Assembly: GCA_017882505.1 (NCBI GenBank)
Contig: JADGPJ010000009.1
Span: 1-48,867, forward strand
Reading direction: 5' to 3'
Source of the DNA: Solirubrobacterales bacterium
Lineage (GTDB): Bacteria; Actinomycetota; Thermoleophilia; Solirubrobacterales; 70-9
Length of the DNA: 48,867 bases
A program made the translations under genes and the position numbers. Positions 17,597-25,443 of this stretch are shown here, one piece after another (positions within the stretch are counted from its first letter, which is position 1; each line of letters opens with the position of its first letter). The notes below the pieces were generated by a model that had not been told where the DNA came from, made no database searches, and saw only the letters and a list, made by a program, of their open reading frames with translations.

Positions 17597-18049
17597 CTAG
17601 GACGCGAGCGCGTCGAAGATCAGGTTGGCGCCGGGGAACTCCCCGGGCGACGGCGACTCGTAGGCCCAGGCGACGGTCCCGTCCTCGTCGATCAGGACGA
17701 GGGTGCGGTTGGCGAAGCCGAGCCCGTCGAAGTAGGAGCCGTAGGCCTTGGCCACGGCTCCCTTGGGCTCGAAGTCGGCGAGCAGGGTGGTGTCGATGCC
17801 GAGCTTCTCCTGGAAAGCCTTGTGAGCGTAGGAATGGTCGACGCTGATCCCCAGCATCTCCACCCCCTTGGCGGCGATCTCCGGCTTGACCTCCTGGTAG
17901 ATCGACAGCTGGTCCGAGCAGACCGGGCTGAAGTCCATCGGGTAGAAGACGAGGAGAACCTTGCGGCCCTTGAAGTCGGCGAGCGAGACGTCTTCGCCGT
18001 CCTGGTCGCGCAGAGTGAAGTCCGGGGCCGGCTCTCCGGCGGCGATCAT
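17597..18049 (-). CDS. Peroxiredoxin (AhpE/Bcp-like, apparently 1-Cys)
   Basis: The 150-residue protein has the peroxidatic cysteine C44 in YPMDFSPVC, the peroxiredoxin active site with serine in place of the usual threonine. No second conserved cysteine is visible, so recycling must use an external thiol. The adjacent CPHC protein is a natural candidate. The chosen ATG at 18049 overlaps the rpsO stop in an ATGA. A much longer upstream frame exists but only mirrors rpsO in another frame. Confidence 0.9.
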   Translation of the reverse strand: MIAAGEPAPDFTLRDQDGEDVSLADFKGRKVLLVFYPMDFSPVCSDQLSIYQEVKPEIAAKGVEMLGISVDHSYAHKAFQEKLGIDTTLLADFEPKGAVAKAYGSYFDGLGFANRTLVLIDEDGTVAWAYESPSPGEFPGANLIFDALAS

Positions 18050-18315
18050 CGCCGCAGGCCGAGGTCGGCAACCAGGGCGCGGTAGCGCTCCAGGTCCGTC
18101 TTCTCGAGATAGCGAAGCATCCGGCGGCGCTTGCCGACCAGCATCAGCAGGCCGCGGCGCGAGTGATGGTCTTTGCTGTGCTCGCGCAGGTGACCGGTGA
18201 GTTCGTTGATCCGCTCGGTCGCCAGAGCGATCTGGACCTCGGCGGATCCGGTGTCGCCGTCGGCTCGGCCGTATTTGCCGATCAGCTCGCTCTTTTTTTC
18301 TTTGGTCAGGCTCAT
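18046..18315 (-). CDS. rpsO: Small ribosomal subunit protein uS15
   Basis: S15 binds 16S rRNA early in 30S assembly. The 89-residue protein has the standard length and the conserved segments [29 protein letters not shown] and [10 protein letters not shown]. It lies between ribF and a peroxiredoxin gene, with pnp further on. A hairpin with a T-tract ends about 14 bases before its start codon, so its expression may depend on read-through. Confidence 0.98.
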   Translation of the reverse strand: MSLTKEKKSELIGKYGRADGDTGSAEVQIALATERINELTGHLREHSKDHHSRRGLLMLVGKRRRMLRYLEKTDLERYRALVADLGLRR

Positions 18316-18329
18316 GGGGAAATCGTCTC

Positions 18330-18359
18330 AAAAAAGCCGTGCACCCAGGGGGTCACGGC
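18330..18359 (-). terminator. Intrinsic terminator or attenuator between ribF and rpsO
   Basis: On the minus strand GCCGTG and CACGGC (18336-18341 and 18354-18359) form a 6-base stem with a 12-base loop, followed by six T residues. The ribF stop codon lies inside the stem. The T-run ends 14 bases before the rpsO start, leaving almost no room for a separate promoter. Confidence 0.7.
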
Positions 18360-19240
18360 CGCTGGAAGCTAGCACAGACGCGCTTCGCGTCCCCGACATC
18401 GACGTGCATCTGAGCGACAAGCTCGTCGACGTCGGGGTAGCGCTTCTCTCCTCGCAAGCGCTCGACGAAGGCAACCCGCAGGGTCTTTCCGTAGAGATCT
18501 TCGTCGCGGTCGATCAGGTAGGTCTCGATGAGGACGCCGCGGCCACTCTCGAAAGTCGGCCTGACGCCGACGTTGACGGCGGCGGGGACGCCGTTGGCAA
18601 AGGCCGCGTAGACCCCGTGCCCGGGGATCGCCAGGCGATCGTCGGGGACGATGTTGGCGGTCGGGAAGCCGAGCTCGCGGCCGCGCTGATCGCCCTTGAC
18701 CACGGCTCCCTCGACCATGAACGGCGAGCCGAGGCAGCGATGGGCGCCCGCCACGTCACCGGCCGCGACCTGCGCCCTGATCCGGGTCGAGGAGACGGTC
18801 TCGCCGTCGACCTCGACCAACGGCAGCACCCGGGTCTCGAACTCGGGCCGCGCCGCGAGCATGGCCGCATCGCCCCTCGCTTTGGCGCCGAAGCGGAAGT
18901 TCTCGCCGACCGAGACCCGGCCCGCGGTGAGACGCTCGAGCAGGACGTGCTCGATGAAGTCCTCCGCCGGAAGGTGGGCGAACTCCTCGTCGAAGTTGAT
19001 GACGACGAGCTCACGCACGCCGAGGCCGTCGATCACGTCGCGCTTGACCGCGAACGGGGTGATCAGTTTCGGCAGCGCCGCCGGGTGCAGGATCTCCAAC
19101 GGGTGCGGTTCGAAGGTGAGGACCGTATCGGCGCCGTCGATGACCGCCCGGTGGCCGAGGTGGACGCCATCGAAGGTCCCGATCGCGACGTCGCGGAGGC
19201 GCGGCTGGGCGTCCTCGAGCGCGGTGACCTCGAGGCTCAT
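18353..19240 (-). CDS. ribF: Bifunctional riboflavin kinase/FAD synthetase RibF
   Basis: RibF makes FMN and then FAD. The 295-residue protein has an N-terminal nucleotidyltransferase domain (GTFDGVHLGH at 21-30, FEPHPLEIL, ENFRFG, SSTRIR) and a C-terminal flavokinase domain (ELGFPTANI, VNVGVRPTF, ETYLI). The start overlaps the truB stop by 4 bases. The truB-ribF-rpsO order is widely conserved in bacteria. Confidence 0.96.
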   Translation of the reverse strand: MSLEVTALEDAQPRLRDVAIGTFDGVHLGHRAVIDGADTVLTFEPHPLEILHPAALPKLITPFAVKRDVIDGLGVRELVVINFDEEFAHLPAEDFIEHVLLERLTAGRVSVGENFRFGAKARGDAAMLAARPEFETRVLPLVEVDGETVSSTRIRAQVAAGDVAGAHRCLGSPFMVEGAVVKGDQRGRELGFPTANIVPDDRLAIPGHGVYAAFANGVPAAVNVGVRPTFESGRGVLIETYLIDRDEDLYGKTLRVAFVERLRGEKRYPDVDELVAQMHVDVGDAKRVCASFQRP

Positions 19241-19890
19241 CGCAAGGCCTCCGCGACCGCCGGGACCAGCGCGGCGACGCGATCCACCGCGAGCGTCTCG
19301 CCGGCGTCCTCGATCGCGAAGGGACCGACGGCGGTGCGGCGCAGGTCCGAGCAGTAGGCGTCACCGAGCGTCTCGACCAGCGTCCGCACATAGGTCCCTG
19401 CCGAGCATTCGATCTCGTAGTGGGCGAATTCGCCATCGCTGGAAAGCAGCTCGGCGCGGTGCACCTGCACGTCGCGCAGCGGCGTCTCCACCACCTCGCC
19501 GCGGTGGGCCTTGCGGTAGAGCCGCTCGCCGCCGACGCGCACAGCCGAGGTCATCGGCAGGCGCTGGCGGACGGTGCCGGTGGGCAGCTCCAGGGAGTCC
19601 GGAACCTCGCCGGTCTCCGTCAGCTCACCATCGGAGTCGCCGGTGCTGGAGCGCCAGCCGAGGCGAGCCGTCGCCAGGTAGGTCTTCGGCAGACCGACGA
19701 GGAAGCGCTGCAGGCGGGTCGCCCGGCCGAGCAGGATCAGCAGCAGCCCGGTCGCGAAGGGATCGAGGGTGCCGGCGTGGCCCGCTTTGCAGCGGCGCTC
19801 GCGCCGCACGGTGGCGACGACGTCGTGCGAGGTGACCCCGGCCGGCTTGTCGTAGAGCAGCACGGCGCCTCCCGCCTCGCCCGGCTCCAT
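19237..19890 (-). CDS. truB: tRNA pseudouridine-55 synthase TruB (short form)
   Basis: TruB makes pseudouridine 55 in the T-loop of tRNAs. The catalytic aspartate is D43 in GHAGTLDPFATGLL; KTYLATARLG and the GTYVRTL segment are also present. With the ATG at 19890 the protein has 217 residues, against about 300 in many bacteria, and it ends soon after the catalytic core. The C-terminal RNA-binding extension is therefore missing or minimal. The start lies 2 bases after the nrnA stop. A longer upstream frame overlaps nrnA and is not supported. Confidence 0.93.
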   Translation of the reverse strand: MEPGEAGGAVLLYDKPAGVTSHDVVATVRRERRCKAGHAGTLDPFATGLLLILLGRATRLQRFLVGLPKTYLATARLGWRSSTGDSDGELTETGEVPDSLELPTGTVRQRLPMTSAVRVGGERLYRKAHRGEVVETPLRDVQVHRAELLSSDGEFAHYEIECSAGTYVRTLVETLGDAYCSDLRRTAVGPFAIEDAGETLAVDRVAALVPAVAEALR

Positions 19891-19892
19891 CC

Positions 19893-20900
19893 TCAGCTGC
19901 CGAGCTGGGAGACGACCTCGCCGCAGAGGAAGGCCACGAGGTCGTCGAGCTCGAGATCGGTGGAGAAGCCGGCGGCGCGTTTGTGGCCCCCTCCCCCATG
20001 CTTGCGGGCGATCACGGATACGTCGACGTCGCCCTCGCTGGCCCGCAGGCTGACCTTGCGCGCGGCGCGCCCGCGGTTGCCGAGGTCGCGGACCACGGCG
20101 GCGACCTTGGTGCCGTCGATCGAGCGCAGGTGGTCGATCACGCCCTCGGTCATCTCCTCGCCGGCGCCGGTCGCCTCGTAGTCGGCGCTGGTGATGTAGC
20201 TGACGGCCAGGCGGTTGTTGCAGTGGCACTGGATCGCACCGAGGGCACGGGCGACGAGGCGCAGCTTCTCCAGTGGCACGTGCTCGTAGAGGCGGCGGTA
20301 GGTGTCGTCGACGTCGACGCCGGCGTCGATCAGCTCGGCCGCCACCCGGTGGGTGTGGGCGTTCGTGTTCTCGTACATGAACTTGCCGGTGTCGGTGATC
20401 AGGCCGACGTATAGCGCCGACGCCATCTCGGGCGTGACCTGGGCGCCCATCAGGAGCGCCAGGTCGTAGACGATCTCGGCCGTGCAGGAGGCGTTGAAGT
20501 CGACCAGGTTGATGTCGCCGAAGCGGGTGTTGTCGTGGTGGTGGTCGATGTTGACCACGACGTTGTCGCCGGCGGTGAGGAAATCGACAGGCATCCGGTC
20601 GATGTTGCCGCAGTCGAGGAAGACGACGGTGCGGTCGGCCATGTCGGCGGGCGGCTCGTGGAAGACCTCCTCGAGCGGCAAGAAGCGGTACTCGATCGGC
20701 AGCGGGAACTCCTTCGCCGCCAGGAACATCACCGAGTCCTTGCCCAGCTGCGACAGCAGCTGGTGCATGCCCAGCAGCGAGCCGAGCGCGTCGCCGTCGG
20801 GGCCCTCGTGGGCGGTCAGCAGAAAGCGGTCGCGCGAGAGCAGCTCGGCGCTGACCCGTTCGATGTCGGAGGTGGCGACGTCGGCCCGGCTGGCGCTCAT
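19893..20900 (-). CDS. nrnA: DHH-family phosphoesterase NrnA (oligoribonuclease / pAp phosphatase)
   Basis: The 335-residue protein has the DHH domain motifs HEGPDGDALGS (about 31-41), FLDCGNID and the DHHHDN core, and the C-terminal DHHA1 motif GGGGHKRAAGF. The family degrades short RNA oligonucleotides and cyclic-di-nucleotide products and dephosphorylates pAp. It overlaps rbfA by 4 bases at its start. The infB-rbfA-nrnA-truB-ribF order is conserved in actinobacteria and Firmicutes. Confidence 0.95.
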   Translation of the reverse strand: MSASRADVATSDIERVSAELLSRDRFLLTAHEGPDGDALGSLLGMHQLLSQLGKDSVMFLAAKEFPLPIEYRFLPLEEVFHEPPADMADRTVVFLDCGNIDRMPVDFLTAGDNVVVNIDHHHDNTRFGDINLVDFNASCTAEIVYDLALLMGAQVTPEMASALYVGLITDTGKFMYENTNAHTHRVAAELIDAGVDVDDTYRRLYEHVPLEKLRLVARALGAIQCHCNNRLAVSYITSADYEATGAGEEMTEGVIDHLRSIDGTKVAAVVRDLGNRGRAARKVSLRASEGDVDVSVIARKHGGGGHKRAAGFSTDLELDDLVAFLCGEVVSQLGS

Positions 20901-21259
20901 CGCGGCTCCTCCGAGTCGGCGGAGTCCTCTTCGTCGAGCAGCTGGGAGATCCGCACGCCCTGCGCGATCGTGTCGTCGTAGTGGAAGGTCACGGTCGGGG
21001 TTCGCTTCATTCGAGTCTCGGCGGCGATCCGCGATTGGATCACGCCATGAGAGGAGCGTAGGCCGCTGAGAGTCTCCTCGCGTTCCTCCTCGTCTCCGAG
21101 CACGCTGACGAACACCTTCGCGGTGCGCAAATCGGGGCTGGTCTCAACCGAGGTCACGGTGACGAAGCCGATGCGAGGATCACTCAATTCGCCTGAAATC
21201 GCGGAGCCGACGACCTCTCGAAGCACCTCGTTGATGCGCCGCATGCGAGGGCCGGGCAT
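20897..21259 (-). CDS. rbfA: Ribosome-binding factor A
   Basis: RbfA is a small KH-like protein that helps mature the 16S rRNA 5' end and 30S subunits. The 120-residue frame shows the typical start RINEVLREV, the segments LSDPRIGFVTVT and SPDLRTAKVFVSV, and the LRSSHGVIQSRIA region. The ATG at 21259 is chosen because a GGAG lies 6 bases upstream, within the end of infB, 1 base away. An in-frame ATG at 21244 is the alternative. Confidence 0.94.
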   Translation of the reverse strand: MPGPRMRRINEVLREVVGSAISGELSDPRIGFVTVTSVETSPDLRTAKVFVSVLGDEEEREETLSGLRSSHGVIQSRIAAETRMKRTPTVTFHYDDTIAQGVRISQLLDEEDSADSEEPR

Positions 21260-21260
21260 C

Positions 21261-23498
21261 CTACTCCAGCGTTTGCTCGACCTGTTTCGTCTGGAAGAAC
21301 TCGAGCACGTCTTCCTCCTTGACGTCGGCATAGCCTTCGAGGACGACGCCGCACTCCTGCCCCTCCTCGACTTCCTGCACGTTGTCTTTGAAGCGCCGGA
21401 GCGAGCCGAGCTTGCCGGTCCAGACGATCGTGCCCTCGCGGACCAGGCGGACGCTGGCGGTTCGAGTCGCCTTGCCCTCGGTGACGATGCAGCCGGCGAT
21501 ACGACCAACCTTCGAGGCCTTGAAGGTCTGTTTGATTTCGGCCTCACCGACGGCCTCCTCGACGTCCACCGCCTCCAGCAGACCCTCCATCGCGTTGCGC
21601 AGGTCCTCGGTGATTTTGTAGATGACCGAGTAGGTGCGGATGTCGACGCCCTCGCGCTCGGCGGCGCGGCGGGCATCGGCCAGCGGCCGCACGTTGAAGC
21701 CGATGATGATCGCTTCGGAGGCCGAGGCGAGCATCACGTCGGACTCGTTGATGCCGCCGGTCTGGGAGTGAATGATGTTGATCGCGACCCGCTCCTGCGG
21801 GACTTTGGCGATCTCGTCCTGGAGCGCCTCAAGAGAACCGGCGACGTCGGCCTTGAGGACGATGTTGAGTTCCTTGATCTCGCCCTCCTGGACCCGGGCG
21901 AAGACCTCGTCGAGGCTGACCTTGCGCGCCTGGCGGCGAGCCAGAGCCTCGGTCTTGAGCCTGTTCGCGCGCTCCTGGGCGAGCTGGCGGGCGCGACGGT
22001 CGTTCTCGACCGCCTGGACGAATTCGCCAGCGTCGCTGACGCCGTCGAAGCCGAGAACCTCGACCGGCATCCCCGGTCCGGCGGCCTCGACCCGCTCGCC
22101 GGTGAAGTCGTGCATCGCCCGCACCCGGCCCCACTGCGGCCCGGCGACCAGCGAGTCGCCGACCTTGAGGGTGCCGCGCTGGACGAGCACGGTCACGACC
22201 GGGCCGCGGCCGGGATCGAGCTGGGACTCGATCACGGTGCCCGAAGCGGGAGCGTCGGGGTTGGCCCCGAGCTCCTCCAGCTCGGTCACCAGCAGGATCA
22301 TGTCGAGCAGGTTGTCGAGGCCTTCGTGGGTCTTGGCCGAGACCTCGACGAAGACCGTGTCCCCACCCCACTCCTCGGGCGAAATGCCCTCCTGGGCGAG
22401 CTCGGTTCGGACCTTTTCGGGATTGGCTCCCTCTTTGTCGATCTTGTTGACGGCGATCAGCATCGGCACATCGGCGGCGCGAGCGTGATCGATCGCCTCC
22501 TTGGTCTGCGGCATCACCCCGTCGTCGGCGGCGACGACGACGACGGCGACGTCGGTGACCTTGGCGCCACGGGCGCGCATCGCGGTGAAGGCGGCGTGGC
22601 CCGGCGTGTCAAGGAAGGTGATCGATTTGCCGTCATGGTGGACCTGGTAGGCGCCGATGTGCTGGGTGATGCCACCGGCCTCGCCGGCGGCAACCTCGGT
22701 CTGGCGGATAGCGTCCAGCAACGAAGTCTTGCCGTGGTCGACGTGACCCATGATCGTCACGACCGGGGGCCGGTCGACGAGGTCCTCCTCGGCGTCGGAG
22801 AACTCCGGTTCCTCGGGCTCCTCGTCGGCGGCGCTGACGATCTCGAGCTTGCGGTCGTACTCGTCGGCGATCGCGCGGATCGACTCGTCGGTCAGGGTCT
22901 GGGTGAGCGTCGCCATTTCCCCCATCGTCATCAGCTTTTTGATCACCTCGGCCGGGGCCAGTCCGAGCGACTCGGCAACCTCGCGAACGGTGGCACCGGA
23001 GTTGACCTTGGTCGCCTCGGGCTCGATCGTCGGCGCCGGACCCATCGGCGGCTCCTCCAGCAGCGGTCGGCGACGGCGGCCACCGCGGCGGCGCGGCGGG
23101 CGCTGCGGCGGCGGGCCGCCCATCTGATCGCGGCGGGCCGCCTGGGAGTCGATTACGACACGGCGTTTCTTGGCACCACCGGCACCGCCCTGCGGTCCGG
23201 CCGGCGGGACCGGTTTGGTCGAAGTCTGGGCTTTCGCCGCCGGAGCCGGAGCTTTCGGCGCGTCCGCGGTCGCGGTAGCGGTAGCTGCTTTTCTCGCAGC
23301 GGGCTGCTTGGCGGCGGTCGGCGCAGGAGCCTTCGCTCCGTTCCCTTTGGAGGCGGAGATTGCCTTCGCCGCAGCGTCCTCGTCGACACTTGACGCGGCC
23401 ACTTTCGCGTCAACGCCGGCGGCTTTCAGCGCCGCAAGGACTTCCTTGCTGCTGAGGTCATGCGCTTTCGCGATCTCGTGAACCCGCTTCTTAGCCAC
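21261..23498 (-). CDS. infB: Translation initiation factor IF-2
   Basis: IF-2 is the GTPase that brings initiator tRNA to the 30S subunit and promotes subunit joining. The 745-residue protein has an N-terminal IF2N domain, an alanine/proline/lysine-rich linker and an arginine/glycine patch (about 110-146). A second IF2N-like segment follows, then the G domain with G1 GHVDHGKT (251-258), DTPGHAAF and NKID, and the C-terminal beta-barrel domains. The start is GTG and shares one base with the nusA stop (TAGTG). Confidence 0.97.
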   Translation of the reverse strand: MAKKRVHEIAKAHDLSSKEVLAALKAAGVDAKVAASSVDEDAAAKAISASKGNGAKAPAPTAAKQPAARKAATATATADAPKAPAPAAKAQTSTKPVPPAGPQGGAGGAKKRRVVIDSQAARRDQMGGPPPQRPPRRRGGRRRRPLLEEPPMGPAPTIEPEATKVNSGATVREVAESLGLAPAEVIKKLMTMGEMATLTQTLTDESIRAIADEYDRKLEIVSAADEEPEEPEFSDAEEDLVDRPPVVTIMGHVDHGKTSLLDAIRQTEVAAGEAGGITQHIGAYQVHHDGKSITFLDTPGHAAFTAMRARGAKVTDVAVVVVAADDGVMPQTKEAIDHARAADVPMLIAVNKIDKEGANPEKVRTELAQEGISPEEWGGDTVFVEVSAKTHEGLDNLLDMILLVTELEELGANPDAPASGTVIESQLDPGRGPVVTVLVQRGTLKVGDSLVAGPQWGRVRAMHDFTGERVEAAGPGMPVEVLGFDGVSDAGEFVQAVENDRRARQLAQERANRLKTEALARRQARKVSLDEVFARVQEGEIKELNIVLKADVAGSLEALQDEIAKVPQERVAINIIHSQTGGINESDVMLASASEAIIIGFNVRPLADARRAAEREGVDIRTYSVIYKITEDLRNAMEGLLEAVDVEEAVGEAEIKQTFKASKVGRIAGCIVTEGKATRTASVRLVREGTIVWTGKLGSLRRFKDNVQEVEEGQECGVVLEGYADVKEEDVLEFFQTKQVEQTLE

Positions 23499-25102
23499 TA
23501 AGCCTGCTCAGCCTCCTCGGCGACCGGCTCGCCCTCGGAACCGGTCTCGGGCCCGGTCGCCTCCTCGGCGACCTCCTCTTCGATCGCATCCTCGACAATC
23601 TCCTCCGCAACCGCCTCCTCGACAGCCTCCTCGACTATGGCCTCGGCGACCGCCTCCTCGACGATGGCCTCCTCCACAGCCTCCTCCACGATGGCCTCGG
23701 CGACCGCCTCCTCGACGATCTCCTCCTCGACCTCCTCGACGAAGGCGGCGGAGGCGCGCTCGACGATTTCGTCGACCTGTGCTTCGTCGCCCTCGGGGTC
23801 GGCGAGGATCGCCACCTCCGCTTCGGAGACTCCAGTCAGCACCGCGACCTGGCTGGTCTCGAAGCGGGTCAGCGCCTGGTGCGAGGGCAGACCGCAGTAG
23901 GTCGAGCCGGGAACGGCGGCGTTGGGGCAGCGGCGACCGTTGGAGAGGACCGCCATGCAGCGACCGTCGGACTGCTCTTCGCCCTCGTACTCGATCTCGG
24001 TTTCCTCGGAGGCGAACTCGGTCTCGGACTTGATGTCGACCCGCCAGCCGGTGAGGCGGGCGGCGAGACGGGCGTTCTGGCCGTCGCGACCGATCGCAAG
24101 CGAGAGCTGGTCGTCGGGGACGATCACCGTCGCCTGGCGTTCCTCGTCGTCGACGATGACCTCGCGGACGCGCGCCGGCGAGAGGGCTTTGGCGACGAAG
24201 CGCGCGGGCTCGTCGTTGTGGGGAATGATGTCGATCTTCTCGCCGCGCAGCTCGGAGACGACCATCCGCACCCGCGAGCCACGAGGGCCGACGCAGGCGC
24301 CGACCGGGTCGACGCCGTCGGCGTGGGAGACGACGGCGATCTTCGAGCGGTAGCCGGGCTCGCGGGCGACGCCGACGATCTCGACCAGCTTGTCGGCGAT
24401 CTCGGGCACCTCGAGCTCAAACAGGCTCTTGATCAACTCGGGACTGCGGCGGGAGACGACGATCGCCGGACCTTTGGTCGAGTCGGAGACGTCGGTGATG
24501 ACCGCCTTGACGCGCATCCCATGGTCGTAGCGCTCGTTGTAGACCTGCTCGGACTTGGGCAGCAGCGCCTCGACCCGCTCGCGCAACTGGACGAGCGTGT
24601 AGCGCTTGTCGGACTGCTGGATGATCCCCGTGATCAGCTCGCCGACCCGGTCCTGGTACTCGTCGTACATCATCTGCCGCTCGGCCTCGCGGATCCTCTG
24701 CAGGATCACCTGCTTGGCGGTCTGGGCGGCGATCCGGCCAAAGTCTTCGGGAGTGACGTCGCGGGTGGTGATCTGGTCCTCATAAGGAGCGATCATCTCC
24801 GGGTCGAGCTCGGGGTCCTCGGGCTCGCGCATTTCGCCCGTCTCCGGGTCGACCTCGGGCTCCTCCTGCAGCTCGGCGGCCTCGGCCAGCAGTTTCTCCT
24901 CCAGCTCCGGCGGCAGGATCAGTTCGAAGACGCGGAAGTCACCGGTTTCGTGGTCGAGGTCGACGCGGGCGTATTTGGCGGCGCCGGGGGTCTTCTTGTA
25001 GGCCGAGAGGAGGGCGTCCTCGAGGGCGTCCATCAACTTGTCGGCGGCGATTCCCTTCTCCGCCTCGAGCGCTTTGACTGCGTCGACGATCTCCTTACTC
25101 AC
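23498..25102 (-). CDS. nusA: Transcription termination/antitermination factor NusA with added C-terminal zinc-knuckle-like motif and acidic tail
   Basis: NusA binds RNA polymerase and nascent RNA to control pausing and termination. The N-terminal domain, S1 domain (about 192-258) and two KH domains (VGACVGPRGSRV at 267-278; LAIGRDGQNARLAARL at 335-350) are intact. The usual core ends near residue 375. About 160 unusual residues follow: a C382/C392/C403/H408 cluster (RCMAVLSNGRRCP, then STYCGLPSH) that looks like a small zinc knuckle, a helical hairpin, and an acidic repeat tail (about 455-512) built from AVAEAIVEE-like units. The start is GTG and overlaps the rimP stop. ylxR, usually next, is absent. 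Confidence 0.95.
   Translation of the reverse strand: MSKEIVDAVKALEAEKGIAADKLMDALEDALLSAYKKTPGAAKYARVDLDHETGDFRVFELILPPELEEKLLAEAAELQEEPEVDPETGEMREPEDPELDPEMIAPYEDQITTRDVTPEDFGRIAAQTAKQVILQRIREAERQMMYDEYQDRVGELITGIIQQSDKRYTLVQLRERVEALLPKSEQVYNERYDHGMRVKAVITDVSDSTKGPAIVVSRRSPELIKSLFELEVPEIADKLVEIVGVAREPGYRSKIAVVSHADGVDPVGACVGPRGSRVRMVVSELRGEKIDIIPHNDEPARFVAKALSPARVREVIVDDEERQATVIVPDDQLSLAIGRDGQNARLAARLTGWRVDIKSETEFASEETEIEYEGEEQSDGRCMAVLSNGRRCPNAAVPGSTYCGLPSHQALTRFETSQVAVLTGVSEAEVAILADPEGDEAQVDEIVERASAAFVEEVEEEIVEEAVAEAIVEEAVEEAIVEEAVAEAIVEEAVEEAVAEEIVEDAIEEEVAEEATGPETGSEGEPVAEEAEQA
23567..23740 (-). repeat. Low-complexity tandem repeat encoding the acidic tail of NusA
   Basis: The DNA repeats units of roughly 30 bases encoding EEAVAEAIVEEAVEE-like peptides, in frame with nusA codons 455-512. 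The repeats are imperfect and stay in frame. The translated tail is strongly acidic and probably helical. Copy number may vary between strains by slippage; that is inference. Confidence 0.7.
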
Positions 25103-25358
25103 TGAGCGACTCCTTGGTCTCGGAAGAGGTGCTTGGGCGACGGTACTTGGGACCCGGCGAGGAAACCTCGAGCGAGTAGTCGGCCAGCAGGTGGTTGAGG
25201 TGCCGCGTGACCTGTTCGCAGAGCGCCAGGTCGACGCCCTCGGGGTGGTCGATGAAGATGCGCAGCGTCTCGCCGCCCGGTTTCTCCAGGGCGACGACGT
25301 CGAGCTCGGAGTCGAGCTCGGAAAGCTGCTGCTGAATGCTCTGCTGAAGGTCGGTCAT
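25095..25358 (-). CDS. rimP: Ribosome maturation factor RimP, N-terminal domain only
   Basis: RimP assists 30S assembly. The 87-residue protein keeps the N-terminal alpha/beta domain, including LRIFIDHPEGV, LCEQVTRHL and the family motif EVSSPG. It stops 16 residues later, where full-length RimP (about 150 residues) continues with GLDRPL and an SH3-like domain. The remainder (KYRRPSTSSETKESLSE) does not resemble that domain, and nusA begins before the frame ends, so there is no room for the missing half. Position directly before nusA-infB is the standard rimP location. Confidence 0.85.
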   Translation of the reverse strand: MTDLQQSIQQQLSELDSELDVVALEKPGGETLRIFIDHPEGVDLALCEQVTRHLNHLLADYSLEVSSPGPKYRRPSTSSETKESLSE

Positions 25359-25374
25359 ATCCGTTTCGGGCCGT

Positions 25375-25398
25375 AAAAAAAGTGGGCCAGGCCCACTT
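25375..25398 (-). terminator. Intrinsic terminator/attenuator just upstream of rimP-nusA-infB
   Basis: On the minus strand AAGTGGGCC and GGCCCACTT (25380-25398) form a 9-base perfect stem with a minimal loop, followed by an unbroken T-run. The T-run ends 16 bases before the rimP ATG. It ends the coaBC transcript. If the rimP operon starts further upstream, it is also an attenuator in that operon's leader. Confidence 0.85.
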
Positions 25399-25431
25399 CG
25401 AGGTACTGCTTAGGACAGAAAGCTTGCAGCC

Positions 25432-25437
25432 AGTATA
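25432..25437 (-). promoter_or_regulatory. Candidate -10 box upstream of the rimP leader hairpin
   Basis: A TATACT hexamer lies on the minus strand in the gap between the coaBC stop and the terminator hairpin. A transcript starting about 7 bases downstream would carry the hairpin and T-tract in its leader, before rimP. No clear -35 box is present. Confidence 0.35.
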
Positions 25438-25443
25438 GCCCGC

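Noticed and set aside
23567-23740. Tandem repeats in nusA as a possible CRISPR-like array
   Set aside because: The repeats are in frame, imperfect, without unique spacers, and encode a coherent acidic tail.
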